DNA from: JAEULH01 sp963746275
Lineage (GTDB): Bacteria; Pseudomonadota; Alphaproteobacteria; Rhodospirillales; Defluviicoccaceae
Assembly (NCBI GenBank): GCA_963746275.1
Contig: CAVVAX010000024.1
Span: 1 to 64,000, forward strand
Direction: 5' to 3'
Length of the DNA stretch: 64,000 bases
Shown: piece by piece, positions 1 through 10,138 of the stretch
How the letters are laid out: each line of letters starts with the position of its first letter
Numbering within the stretch: position 1 is the stretch's first letter
Notes under the pieces: generated by a model
Told to the model about the DNA's origin: nothing
The model's database searches: none
The model's input: the letters and a program-made list of their open reading frames with translations, nothing else
Made by a program: the position numbers and the translations under genes

Positions 1-490
1 TGATCAGGTGCAGCTCACGGCCGTCGGGAAGCCTTACGAGGGCGTAGAGGAACGGACGGTCCCATTCGATGGCCATCTCTGCGCCGCAGGCCTCCCCGGC
101 GTCGCCGGCCTCGCCGCCCGGGTCATGGCTGCGCCGGAACTGCGGCGGGACGACGTAATCGTGGAGGATCTGGCGGTGCAGGGCGATCTCGAGGCAGCTC
201 AGGATGACCAGGTTGTGCTTGTCGCGCGGCCCGCCCTTGGACCGACTGGTCGTCGTGATCGGCGTGCACGCCGCGTAGGGCGTGTCCTCGATCAGCGCCT
301 CTAGCGCCGCCAGCCGCCGGTGCCGCCCCCGACCCTCGTGCTGGGCGTCGACCTCCTGCAGGCAGAGGATGTCGGCCCGGAGCCGCAGCAGCTGCGGCCT
401 GAGCACCTGCACCCGCTCCTCCACGCTGGCGCCGCCGCTCCGCGGAACGCCCAGGCTCTCGACGTTGAAGGTGGCAATGCGCAGGCGCAA
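1..490 (-). CDS. endonuclease/exonuclease/phosphatase family protein (3' end outside window)
   Basis: Predicted Mg-dependent phosphodiesterase of the EEP fold; the substrate is unknown. The reading frame gives an N-terminus with IATFNVESL, the conserved Asn region, followed near residue 50 by LQEVD, whose Glu is the metal ligand of this family. The frame stays open to base 1, so the C-terminal part with the catalytic His and Asp lies outside the window. A TTG start at 490 is chosen because a GGAG lies about 8 bases upstream and no ATG or GTG is nearby. It begins 34 bp after the stop of tlpA on the same strand, so the two are probably co-transcribed. Family call is firm; start is less certain. 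Confidence 0.75.
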   Translation of the reverse strand, partial: MRLRIATFNVESLGVPRSGGASVEERVQVLRPQLLRLRADILCLQEVDAQHEGRGRHRRLAALEALIEDTPYAACTPITTTSRSKGGPRDKHNLVILSCLEIALHRQILHDYVVPPQFRRSHDPGGEAGDAGEACGAEMAIEWDRPFLYALVRLPDGRELHLI

Positions 491-524
491 CGATCGTCTC
501 CGGTTGCCGGCGGCGGCGGGCCGG

Positions 525-1088
525 TCAGGCCGCGGGCGCCAGGCAGCCGCGGAGGAAGGCCACCGCTTCCGGCGTGTCCCATTCGGCGGTGCCGACGACG
601 CGGCCCACCTCCCGGCCCTCCCAGTCATAGAGGATCGTCGTCGGGAGGCCCGGCACCCCCAGCGCGCGCGCCACCTTGCCCATCCGATCCACCATCACCG
701 GCAGGTGGCCGATGCCGTTGGTCGCAAAGAACGCCTCGATCACCGGCGCGCCCTCGCGGTCGGCGGACAGCGGCAGGACGGCAATGCCGTCCTCCGCGAC
801 CGTCTCGCTCAACCGGTCCAGCGCCGGCATCTCGGTGACGCACGGCGCGCACCAGGTCGCCCACAGGTTCACGACCAATGCCTGCCCCTTGAAGTCGGCG
901 AACGTGCGCTCGGTCTCGCCATTAACGAAGAAGGCCGTGGCCGGCGCATCCCCGCCTGAACCCGCCTGGAACCGGCTGAGAGCTGGCGGCGGGCTGCTGC
1001 AGTCGGCTCTTGCCGCGGTTGCGCCGGCGAGAGCGATCATCAATAAGGGCACCGCAGCAAGCGAACGAACGAGGACGCGAGCAATCAT
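525..1088 (-). CDS. tlpA: TlpA-family thiol:disulfide oxidoreductase
   Basis: A 187-residue exported or membrane-anchored thioredoxin-fold protein that handles thiol/disulfide exchange in the periplasm; in alphaproteobacteria TlpA serves cytochrome oxidase assembly. Residues 1-28 form a signal sequence or anchor (basic start, hydrophobic core, Ala-rich end). The active site WCAPC is at residues 79-83 inside NLWATWCAPC, and the cis-Pro region GVPGLPTT follows later. The frame continues upstream into argH antisense, but the ATG at 1088 gives the clean signal peptide; an ATG ten codons earlier (MLLEMLLE) is an alternative. Divergent from argH with a gap of 72 bp, an arrangement known from this class. 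Confidence 0.9.
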   Translation of the reverse strand: MIARVLVRSLAAVPLLMIALAGATAARADCSSPPPALSRFQAGSGGDAPATAFFVNGETERTFADFKGQALVVNLWATWCAPCVTEMPALDRLSETVAEDGIAVLPLSADREGAPVIEAFFATNGIGHLPVMVDRMGKVARALGVPGLPTTILYDWEGREVGRVVGTAEWDTPEAVAFLRGCLAPAA

Positions 1089-1160
1089 GACCGTCTCCAG
1101 CAGCATCTCCAGCAGCATCCTGAACCGCCGACGCGTCCCAGACCCGGCGGAGCGGCGCCC

Positions 1161-2574
<1,414 letters not shown>

Positions 2575-2704
2575 AGCCGCCGGCCCCGCGCCCGCCTTCA
2601 CCCGCCTGCTCGCCCGTTGCGATCCGACCGGATGCGGGAGTACGCTTATTTGGTTCGAGCACCGGGCATCCGGGTCCTGAGCCGCGAGACGGAGGAGAGC
2701 GACG

Positions 2705-3097
2705 ATGAAGACCAGCGACATCGACAGCGTGTTGCAGACGTTCCGCCGGGATCTGCCGAACAACAGCAAGACCGCACAGGCCATCGACCGCGGCGCACCC
2801 ATCGCCGAGATCTCGGAATGCGCCGAGGAGGACGGTGTCCACCAACTCGCCGCGGTCCTCTTCGAGGCCCAGCAGGAGGACGGGCAGTCCAGGCCGGACA
2901 AGGCTGCGAGCCTGGAGGAGGTGGTTCGCGAGCGCCTCGCCACCTTCCGTGAGGATCTTCCGGACGGAAGCGAGACGGCGAAGGCCATCGACCGCAAGGC
3001 CCCACTCGGCGAGATCTCCGAACGCGCCCAGGCGGAGGGGCTGAACGAGCTCGCGGCAGTGCTGTTCGAGGCGCAACAAGAGCACGCGAGAGCTTAA
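2705..3097 (+). CDS. two-repeat hypothetical protein
   Basis: A 130-residue soluble, acidic protein of unknown function, made of two homologous units of roughly 50 residues (about 5-60 and 72-130). Each unit reads F-R-x-D-L-P, then S-x-T-A-x-A-I-D-R-x-A-P, EISE, and ends in LAAVLFEAQQE. There is no signal peptide, Cys pair or membrane segment. A GGAGG sits at the expected distance before the ATG, and the conserved repeat pattern shows real coding. It lies alone between argH and the arsenic operon on the same strand. I do not recognise the family; the repeat pattern suggests a small helical module that may pair within one chain. Confidence 0.75.
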   Translation: MKTSDIDSVLQTFRRDLPNNSKTAQAIDRGAPIAEISECAEEDGVHQLAAVLFEAQQEDGQSRPDKAASLEEVVRERLATFREDLPDGSETAKAIDRKAPLGEISERAQAEGLNELAAVLFEAQQEHARA

Positions 3098-3236
3098 TGG
3101 GTCGTCCGATCTGGTTGGATCGTCCGATCGCGGTGGATCAGAGCAACGCCGTCGTTGCAACGAGCCGGCGCCGAGCGAAGGCGTAGGCGGGTCGAGGCGC
3201 AGCCGGACCGCCGGCGACGCAGCCTATGGCCGGCTG

Positions 3237-3265
3237 TTGACGGAGCCCGTCGATTCGACTATCGT
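3237..3265 (+). promoter_or_regulatory. arsR promoter (-35 TTGACG, 17-bp spacer, -10 TATCGT)
   Basis: TTGACG at 3237-3242 and TATCGT at 3260-3265 are separated by exactly 17 bp. The predicted transcription start falls at about 3271-3273, that is, on the ATG of arsR at 3272. No Shine-Dalgarno sequence precedes that ATG, so a leaderless message is predicted. Confidence 0.6.
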
Positions 3266-3270
3266 CGAAT
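3253..3270. promoter_or_regulatory. ArsR operator (perfect inverted repeat)
   Basis: ATTCGAC and GTCGAAT form a perfect 7-bp inverted repeat around TATC. It covers the -10 element and ends one base before the arsR start codon. An ArsR dimer bound here would block the polymerase, which fits autoregulation. The ArsR assignment is inferred from position. Confidence 0.65.
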
Positions 3271-3271
3271 T

Positions 3272-3670
3272 ATGGAAGCGAAGCGGGTCGTCGGCGCGCT
3301 GGCTGCTCTTGCCCACGAGCATCGGCTATCCGTATTTCGCATCCTGGTCCGGGAAGGGCCGTCGGGTTTATCCGCCGGCGACATCGCTGGGCGCGTCGCC
3401 GTCCCGCCCTCGACGCTCTCGCATCACCTGGGCCAGCTCGAGCGCGCCGGGTTGCTCCGCTCGTGGCGCCTGCAACGGCGGATCTTCTACGCCGTCGACG
3501 TTGAAGGCACCCGCCGCCTGCTCGCCTTCCTCACCGAGGACTGCTGCCAGGGGCGTCCCGAGATCTGCGGATATAAACGTCAAGGAGGCTGCGGTGACGA
3601 TCACGATCTACCACAACCCGGCGTGCGGGACGTCGCGCAATGTCCTGTCGATGATCCGGAACTCGGGTGA
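3272..3670 (+). CDS. arsR: ArsR-family arsenite-responsive repressor
   Basis: Dimeric winged-helix repressor of the downstream arsenic genes. The helix-turn-helix region includes PSTLSHHLGQLERAGLL. It lacks the classical ELCVCDL arsenite loop; instead a C-terminal CC-x5-C triad (C91, C92, C98) matches the As(III) site described for the Acidithiobacillus-type ArsR. The ATG at 3272 starts at the conserved N-terminus and directly follows the operator; longer frames upstream have no family similarity. The frame runs to 3670 and so overlaps arsC by 77 bp, giving about 30 low-similarity residues after the Cys triad. A TAA one frame away near 3574 suggests either an indel or an unusual tail. Confidence 0.88.
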   Translation: MEAKRVVGALAALAHEHRLSVFRILVREGPSGLSAGDIAGRVAVPPSTLSHHLGQLERAGLLRSWRLQRRIFYAVDVEGTRRLLAFLTEDCCQGRPEICGYKRQGGCGDDHDLPQPGVRDVAQCPVDDPELG

Positions 3671-4019
3671 AGAGCCGCGCATCATCGAGTACCTGCAGAC
3701 GCCGCCAAGCCGGCCAGAGCTGGCGGAGCTGATCCGACAGATGGGGATCTCCCCGCGCGAGCTGCTCCGGCGGAAGGGCACGCCCTACGACGAGCTCGGC
3801 CTCGACGGCCCGAAGTTCAGCGACGATGAGCTCATCGACTTCATGATCGCGCAGCCGATCCTGATCAACAGGCCGATCGTCGTGACCCCGCTCGGCGTCA
3901 AGCTGTGCCGGCCGTCGGAAACGGTCCTCGACATCCTGCCGAATCCGCAGCGCGGCCCGTTCCGGAAGGAGGACGGGGAGGTAGTCGTTGGCCCGGAGAC
4001 AGGAAGCGAGCGGGGATGA
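3594..4019 (+). CDS. arsC: arsenate reductase, glutaredoxin-coupled type
   Basis: Reduces arsenate to arsenite, the form exported by the pump encoded next. At 141 residues it fits the ArsC/Spx-like family. The catalytic Cys11 lies in NPACGTSRN near the N-terminus, and the C-terminal region has the family motifs LINRPIVVT and LCRPSE, including the Arg residues that bind oxyanion. The GTG start at 3594 is chosen because AAGGAGG precedes it at good spacing and it gives the canonical start TITIYHNP. Its stop overlaps the next start (ATGA at 4016-4019), so it is translationally coupled to the arsenite pump. Confidence 0.93.
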   Translation: MTITIYHNPACGTSRNVLSMIRNSGEEPRIIEYLQTPPSRPELAELIRQMGISPRELLRRKGTPYDELGLDGPKFSDDELIDFMIAQPILINRPIVVTPLGVKLCRPSETVLDILPNPQRGPFRKEDGEVVVGPETGSERG

Positions 4020-5107
4020 GCCGCAACGACATCCCCCTCGCCACCCAGGACCATCTGGCGAAAGCGGCAGAGGCCCGGCCGGGCATGAGCGTGTTCGAGC
4101 GTTACCTGACCGTGTGGGTGGCGCTCTGCATCATCGCCGGCATCGCGCTCGGCCACTGGTTCCCGGGGCCCTTCCAGGCCATCGGCCGGGCCGAGATCGC
4201 CAAGGTCAACCTGCCGGTGGCGGTGCTGATCTGGCTGATGATCGTGCCGATGCTGCTCAAGATCGACCTCGGCGCCCTGCACCAGGTCAAGGAGCACTGG
4301 CGCGGCGTCGGCGTGACGCTGTTTATCAACTGGGCGGTGAAGCCGTTCTCCATGGCGCTGCTCGGCTGGCTGTTCATCGGCGTCGTCTTCCGCCCTTACC
4401 TGCCCGCGGACCAGATCAACTCCTACATCGCCGGACTGATCATTCTCGCTGCCGCGCCCTGCACGGCGATGGTCTTCGTCTGGTCCAACCTCTGCAACGG
4501 CGAGCCGCATTTCACCCTGAGCCAGGTCGCCATCAACGACACCATCATGGTGTTCGCCTTCGCCCCCATCGTCGGCCTGCTGCTCGGGCTGTCGGCGATC
4601 GTCGTGCCCTGGGAGACGCTGATCATCTCGGTCGCGATGTTCGTCGTCATCCCGGTAATCGCCGCGCAGGTGTGGCGGCGCGCCCTGATCCGGCGCGGCG
4701 GCGGCGCGCTGGAGCGGACGCTACACCGGCTGCAGCCGGTGTCACTCGTGGCGCTGCTCGCTACCCTGGTCCTCCTGTTCGGCTTCCAGGGCGAGCAGAT
4801 CCTGGCCCAGCCGTTGATCATCGCCATGCTGGCGGTGCCAATCCTGATCCAGGTCTATTTCAACTCCGGCCTCGCCTATCTACTCAACCGCCAGCTCGGC
4901 GTTGCCCACTGTGTCGCCGCGCCCTCGGCGCTGATCGGCGCCTCGAACTTCTTCGAGTTGGCCGTCGCCACCGCCATCGTGCTGTTCGGCTTCCAGTCCG
5001 GGGCGGCGCTGGCCACGGTGGTCGGCGTCCTCGTCGAGGTGCCGGTGATGCTGTCGGTGGTGCGTATCACCAACGCCACCAGGGGCTGGTACGAACGGCC
5101 AGCTTAA
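4016..5107 (+). CDS. arsB: arsenite efflux pump, ACR3 family
   Basis: Inner-membrane carrier that exports arsenite; 363 residues with about ten hydrophobic segments. The conserved cysteine needed for As(III) transport is in AAAPCTAMVFVWS, and the second family block PSALIGASNFFELAVATAI is present. The ATG at 4016 overlaps the arsC stop. The frame is open further upstream, but that part is arsC antiframe. The gene is often named arsB or acr3; the sequence is of the ACR3 type, not the E. coli ArsB type. It sits third in the arsR-arsC-acr3 order and is probably induced through ArsR. Confidence 0.94.
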   Translation: MSRNDIPLATQDHLAKAAEARPGMSVFERYLTVWVALCIIAGIALGHWFPGPFQAIGRAEIAKVNLPVAVLIWLMIVPMLLKIDLGALHQVKEHWRGVGVTLFINWAVKPFSMALLGWLFIGVVFRPYLPADQINSYIAGLIILAAAPCTAMVFVWSNLCNGEPHFTLSQVAINDTIMVFAFAPIVGLLLGLSAIVVPWETLIISVAMFVVIPVIAAQVWRRALIRRGGGALERTLHRLQPVSLVALLATLVLLFGFQGEQILAQPLIIAMLAVPILIQVYFNSGLAYLLNRQLGVAHCVAAPSALIGASNFFELAVATAIVLFGFQSGAALATVVGVLVEVPVMLSVVRITNATRGWYERPA

Positions 5108-5180
5108 GCCGAAACGATGTCGGCTGTATGATCCGGGCGGCGTGGCGGACGCGCCGCGTGCCGTAGGGAGTGGGGCGAGC

Positions 5181-6503
5181 ATGCCGTTCGAATGGCGGAC
5201 CGAGGGGCGGACGCTGCTGCTGCTGGCGGCGGCGTTCTTCGCCGCGCTGTGGGTCCCGTTCGACGCCCCGAGGTTCGAGGGCTCGCTGCACGAGGCCTTC
5301 GCCCTGCTGCAGTGGTACGCCCGCGAGCACGTCGTCTCCTGCCTGCTGCCGGCGCTCATGATCGCCGGCGCCATCGCCGTCTTCATCAGCCAGGGCGCGG
5401 TCATCGGCCTGCTGGGCGCGGACGCCAACAAGGCCGTGGCCTATGGCACGGCCTCTATCTCCGGCACCATCCTCGCCGTCTGCTCGTGCACCGTGCTGCC
5501 GCTGTTCGGCGGCCTGTATCGCCGCGGCGCCGGCCTCGGCCCGGCGATCGCCTTCCTCTACTCGGGGCCCGCAATCAACGTCCTCGCCATCGTGCTGACC
5601 GCGAAGGTCCTTGGCCATGAGCTGGGCCTTGCCCGGGCTGTCGGCGCCGTCGCCTTCTCCGTGCTCATCGGGCTGGCAATGGCCGGACTGTACCGCCGGG
5701 AGGAGCGCGAGCGCAGGGCGGCCGCTGCCAGCGCCGAGTTGGTTCTTCCCGACGACGGCCATGCCTTCCGCCCGGCGGCAGTCGGCGCCCTCTTTGCGCT
5801 GATGATCGCCTTCCTCGTCTTCGCCAATTGGGCGCCGGCGGAGGCGGAGGACAGCGCCGTCTGGCATGCGCTCTTCGCCTGGAAGTGGCCGCTGGCGGCG
5901 GCCTGCGCCGCGGGCGTCATGCTCGCCCTGGTGCTGGGCTTCGGCTTTGTATGGTGGCGGGTCGGGCTCGTCGCCGCCGCGGTCGTGGCGTTCGCCATCG
6001 CCGTGCCGCAGCAGCCGCAGCTGGCCATCGCCGCCGGCGTCATCGGGCTGTGCCTCGTCGCCGCCCTGCAGCCTGGCGCCGGCCAGGAGTGGTTCGAGCA
6101 GACCTGGGGCTTCGCCAAGCTCATCCTGCCGCTGTTGCTACTGGGCGTGCTCGCCGCCGGCTTCCTCCTCGGCCGCCCCGGCCACGAGGGGCTGATCCCG
6201 TCCGCGTGGGTCGCCGCCGCGGTCGGCGGCAACTCCCTTGCCGCCAACGCCTTCGCCGCCGTTGCCGGCGCCTTCATGTACTTCGCGACGCTGACCGAGA
6301 TCCCCATCACCCAGGCGCTTATCGGCGCCGGCATGGGCAAGGGCCCGGCGTTGGCGCTACTGCTCGCCGGCCCCGCCCTGTCGCTGCCCAGCATGCTGGT
6401 GATACGCGGTTTTCTCGGCACTGAGAAGACGCTCGTCTACGTCGCCCTGGTCGTGGTCATGGCGACCGCGAGCGGCATGATCTACGGCACCTATTGGGGT
6501 TGA
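5181..6503 (+). CDS. permease of the DUF318/ArsP type
   Basis: A polytopic membrane protein of 440 residues, related to ArsP permeases that export trivalent organoarsenicals and to other metal-linked permeases of the same family. A Cys pair lies in AVCSCTVLPLFGGLY, followed by the conserved GPAIAFLYSGPAINV; near the C-terminus the second conserved half (EIPITQALIGAGMGKGPAL) is present. About ten to twelve membrane segments are visible. The ATG at 5181 follows a GGGAG; an earlier in-frame ATG at 5142 has no ribosome site. It is followed 11 bp later by a CxxC thioredoxin, a common partner of this family. The exact substrate cannot be told from sequence. Confidence 0.85.
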   Translation: MPFEWRTEGRTLLLLAAAFFAALWVPFDAPRFEGSLHEAFALLQWYAREHVVSCLLPALMIAGAIAVFISQGAVIGLLGADANKAVAYGTASISGTILAVCSCTVLPLFGGLYRRGAGLGPAIAFLYSGPAINVLAIVLTAKVLGHELGLARAVGAVAFSVLIGLAMAGLYRREERERRAAAASAELVLPDDGHAFRPAAVGALFALMIAFLVFANWAPAEAEDSAVWHALFAWKWPLAAACAAGVMLALVLGFGFVWWRVGLVAAAVVAFAIAVPQQPQLAIAAGVIGLCLVAALQPGAGQEWFEQTWGFAKLILPLLLLGVLAAGFLLGRPGHEGLIPSAWVAAAVGGNSLAANAFAAVAGAFMYFATLTEIPITQALIGAGMGKGPALALLLAGPALSLPSMLVIRGFLGTEKTLVYVALVVVMATASGMIYGTYWG

Positions 6504-6514
6504 GGAGCATCATT

Positions 6515-6748
6515 ATGGTCGATCTGAAGATCTTGGGCTCGGGCTGCGCGAAGTGCGTCAAGCTCGCCGAGAATGCGGAAGCCGCGGCGAAGGACCTCGG
6601 CATGGCCTACACGCTTGGCAAAATCACCGACCGCAACGAGATCGTCGACGCCGGAGTGATGATGACGCCGGCGCTGATGATCGACGGCAAGGTGCGGTCG
6701 TCCGGCAAGGTCCTGAGCCCGGAGCAGATCAAGGCGCTGCTTGCGTAG
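6515..6748 (+). CDS. small thioredoxin-family protein (CxxC)
   Basis: A 77-residue thioredoxin-fold protein of the small TM0996/MTH895 type. It begins with an immediate beta strand (VDLKILGSGCAKC), with the redox pair CAKC at about residues 11-14 and the cis-Pro motif MTPALMIDG further on. No signal peptide is present, so it acts in the cytosol. The GAGGAG just upstream fixes the ATG at 6515; an earlier ATG at 6494 lies inside the permease gene. Its place directly after the permease suggests that it reduces or hands over a thiol-bound metalloid or keeps the CxC of the permease reduced; this is inference. Confidence 0.85.
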   Translation: MVDLKILGSGCAKCVKLAENAEAAAKDLGMAYTLGKITDRNEIVDAGVMMTPALMIDGKVRSSGKVLSPEQIKALLA

Positions 6749-6860
6749 GACGAACGGCGCCCGGCGGTTCCCCGATTGGCATTGAAGCGCCTCCGCGGCG
6801 CGGACTAATATGACCGTTCGTTGAACGATCGGGTGCGCTCCGGCTGCGGGCACCTAGGGC

Positions 6861-7346
6861 ATGCGTCCTCTCATGATCGAGCGCGAAGAGCTGATCCTCG
6901 AGCCGCTTCCCGGCGATGGCATGGACGACCTCGCCTCGACGCTGCGCGAGGCGGAGCTGCCGCATCAGGACCTGGGCGGCACGAGCAAGCGCTTCTTCTG
7001 CGCGTCCGTCGCCGGCGAGATCGTCGGCTACGTTGGGCTCGAGATCAGCGGCCCCGATGCGCTGCTGCGCTCGGCGGTGATCTTCATCCGCGCCCGCCGC
7101 AGGGGCCGCGGCCGGGCCATGATCGAGCGGCTGCTGGCCTTGGCCGGCGACTACGGCATCGAGCGGGTGTGGCTGCTCACGACCTCGGCGCCCGGCTTCT
7201 TCGCCAAGCTCGGCTTCGCCGACGCCGAGCGCACGACCGTGCCGACGGGGATCGCCGCCTCCGAGGAGTTCACCCACCTCTGCCCGGAAACGGCGGTTTG
7301 CATGGTCCGGGCGCTGCCGGCGGCGGCACTGCGGCAGGCCGTTTAG
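6861..7346 (+). CDS. arsN2: GNAT acetyltransferase, ArsN2-like
   Basis: A 161-residue GNAT-fold protein. The acetyl-CoA loop is in RARRRGRGRAMIERLL, and the C-terminal block FFAKLGF with a downstream FTHLCPETAVCM matches ArsN2 proteins of arsenic islands. The close relatives ArsN1 acetylate phosphinothricin-like arsenicals; the ArsN2 reaction is poorly defined. It is the last gene of the arsenic island, 112 bp after the thioredoxin, so it may have its own promoter. The start could be 6861 or the ATG at 6873; neither has a strong ribosome site. Confidence 0.8.
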   Translation: MRPLMIEREELILEPLPGDGMDDLASTLREAELPHQDLGGTSKRFFCASVAGEIVGYVGLEISGPDALLRSAVIFIRARRRGRGRAMIERLLALAGDYGIERVWLLTTSAPGFFAKLGFADAERTTVPTGIAASEEFTHLCPETAVCMVRALPAAALRQAV

Positions 7347-7629
7347 AGCAAGGGCGTAACCCGCTTGAAACAGACCCTTAAGGCGCCACTGCCGTTTCCA
7401 GCCGTCATGGCCGGACTTATTACGGCCATCTACGCCTTCACTCGACCCCGAGGCAAGTCCGGGGGTAACAAATGGTGGTTCGGGAGGCCCCAGAACCGAG
7501 CTGATGACGCTGCCTGCGGGTTAACGACGGTCCGCCGGCCCCGCAGGATCTTCGCGGAGCTGCGACCGTTGAACGCATAGCACTTAGCTGAAACAGTGCG
7601 CGCTTCTTCTCCAACGCGGGGAGCGGCGC

Positions 7630-8514
<885 letters not shown>

Positions 8515-8519
8515 GCGCT

Positions 8520-8535
8520 TAGCCCGGATTATGCA
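8520..8535 (+). repeat. left terminal inverted repeat of the IS
   Basis: TAGCCCGGATTATGCA pairs with 10123-10138. It begins 6 bases after the mtnP stop codon. Confidence 0.85.
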
Positions 8536-8600
8536 TCGAGGTTGGCGGGTGTAGCGTAGGCCTCTGGAATCGCTTAGGATTCGGTTGCTGAAGCCAATCC

Positions 8601-9968
8601 ATGTCGTTTCCGGAGCGCTCACCCGCCATGGTTGATCCTACCCTGCCGTTGCCTGGCCTGTCATCGATCGAGGGCAAGGCGGTCGTTGCCCGCTTCGACG
8701 GCGGCCGGCTGTCGTCCGACGGCGGTCTGTTGGTTCTGCGCGAGATCGAGCAGCGGCTGAACGTCGCCGAGCGGCTGGCCGCCTGCATCGACGATCCGCG
8801 TGATCCGGGCAGTACCCTGCATACGGTCGCCGACATCATCCGCTTCCGCCTCTTGATGATCGCCGCCGGCTACGAGGACGGCAACGACGCCGTCGGCCTG
8901 CGCACCGATCCGCTGTTCAAGCTGGCGCTCGAACGTCTGCCATCGGATCGGGATCTGTGCTCGCAGTCGACCATCTCGCGGCTGGAGAACCTGCCGGACG
9001 CACGGACGCTGCTGCGTCTGGCCCGGGCCCTGGTAGACGTCTACTGCGGCTCGTTTCGCCAGGTGCCGCGGCGGATCACGCTCGACATCGACGACACCTT
9101 CGATGCGGTGCACGGCGGCCAGCAGCTGCGGCTGTTCAACGCTCACTACGACGACTACGGCTTCCAGCCGATCGTCGTCTTCGATGCCGATGGTCGCTTC
9201 GTCACGGCGCTCCTGCGCCCGGCGAGACGGCCAAACGGCGTCGAGATCCGGGCGTTTCTCCGCCGGCTGACGCGGGCGATCCGCTCCAACTGGCCGAACG
9301 TGCAGATCCTGGTCCGCGCCGACAGCCACTACGCCTGCCCGGAGGTGTTCGACTGGTGCGAGGCGAACGGCCTCGACTACGTGTTCGGCCTCGCCCCGAC
9401 CCGCACCTTGAAGCGCCACGTCATCGGCCTCGAGGACAGCACCTCCGGCCGGTTCAGGGCCGCTCCGGCCGCGGGCAAGGTTCGCCGCTTCAAGGAGTTC
9501 TACGACGCCGCCAAAACCTGGAGCCGGGTCCGCCGCATCATCGCCCGCGTCGAGGCCGGCAGCGACGGCACCGATACCCGCTTCGTCGTCACCAGCCTCG
9601 ACCACGGCAGCGGCGGATCGCTGTATCAGGATCTCTATTGCCGGCGCGGCCAAGCGGAAAACCACATCAAGGCCTGGAAAACCCACCTCGCCGCCGACCG
9701 CACGTCTTGCCCCAAGGCCACCGCCAACCAGTTCCGGCTGTTCCTGCACGCCGGCGCCTATTGGCTCCTGTGGAGCCTGCGCGCCCTGATGCCCCGACGT
9801 TCATCCTGGCGCGTCGCCCAGTTCGACACGCTGAGGCTCCGGCTGATCAAGACCGCCGCCCGCGTCGTCGAGATGAAATCCAAGATCAAGATCCATCTGC
9901 CAACCAGCGCCCCCGATCAGGCGATCTGGCACTTGGCCATCGGCCGCCTGCCGCGGCTCATCCGATGA
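8601..9968 (+). CDS. IS1380-family transposase
   Basis: A 455-residue DDE transposase that cuts and moves the element. The first Asp is in ITLDIDDTFDAVHG, the second in LVRADSHYACPEVF, and the Glu in LYCRRGQAENHIKAWK, spaced as in the family. The N-terminal part (FDGGRLSSDGGLLVLREIE) is typical of IS1380. The gene is intact with no frame break, unlike many neighbours. The start could be 8601 or the ATG at 8628 (MVDPTLP). The stop leaves about 155 bp to the right inverted repeat. Confidence 0.93.
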   Translation: MSFPERSPAMVDPTLPLPGLSSIEGKAVVARFDGGRLSSDGGLLVLREIEQRLNVAERLAACIDDPRDPGSTLHTVADIIRFRLLMIAAGYEDGNDAVGLRTDPLFKLALERLPSDRDLCSQSTISRLENLPDARTLLRLARALVDVYCGSFRQVPRRITLDIDDTFDAVHGGQQLRLFNAHYDDYGFQPIVVFDADGRFVTALLRPARRPNGVEIRAFLRRLTRAIRSNWPNVQILVRADSHYACPEVFDWCEANGLDYVFGLAPTRTLKRHVIGLEDSTSGRFRAAPAAGKVRRFKEFYDAAKTWSRVRRIIARVEAGSDGTDTRFVVTSLDHGSGGSLYQDLYCRRGQAENHIKAWKTHLAADRTSCPKATANQFRLFLHAGAYWLLWSLRALMPRRSSWRVAQFDTLRLRLIKTAARVVEMKSKIKIHLPTSAPDQAIWHLAIGRLPRLIR

Positions 9969-10122
9969 ACACAGGGGCAGGACGCCCCGCCTTCACCCCG
10001 TCCCCCTCAACCGCCAGCCCGATCAAACGCCATCCGCCGCCAACAGCGGCCAAACCCGCCATGCCTGGACACAACCAGAAGATGATGCAACCAGTGCATC
10101 AGGCAAGACTAAAGTACCGCAG

Positions 10123-10138
10123 TGCATAAAGCGGGCTA
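10123..10138 (-). repeat. right terminal inverted repeat of the IS
   Basis: TGCATAAAGCGGGCTA is the complement of the left end with three mismatches. Confidence 0.85.

Larger units (their letters stand above)
8520..10138 (+). mobile_element. IS1380-family insertion sequence
   Basis: A complete element of about 1.6 kb with one transposase gene and imperfect terminal inverted repeats. The left end reads TAGCCCGGATTATGCA and the complement of the right end TAGCCCGCTTTATGCA, with 13 of 16 identical. The flanking 4-mers are TTAG on the left and CTAG on the right, so a target duplication is not exact, and the TAG may belong to either repeat or target. Family is assigned from the transposase. It lies between mtnP and a lower-GC tract. 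Confidence 0.88.

Noticed and set aside
7365..7580. A 71-codon frame between arsN2 and mtnP
   Set aside because: No ribosome site, no motif and a basic, irregular C-terminus; treated as intergenic.
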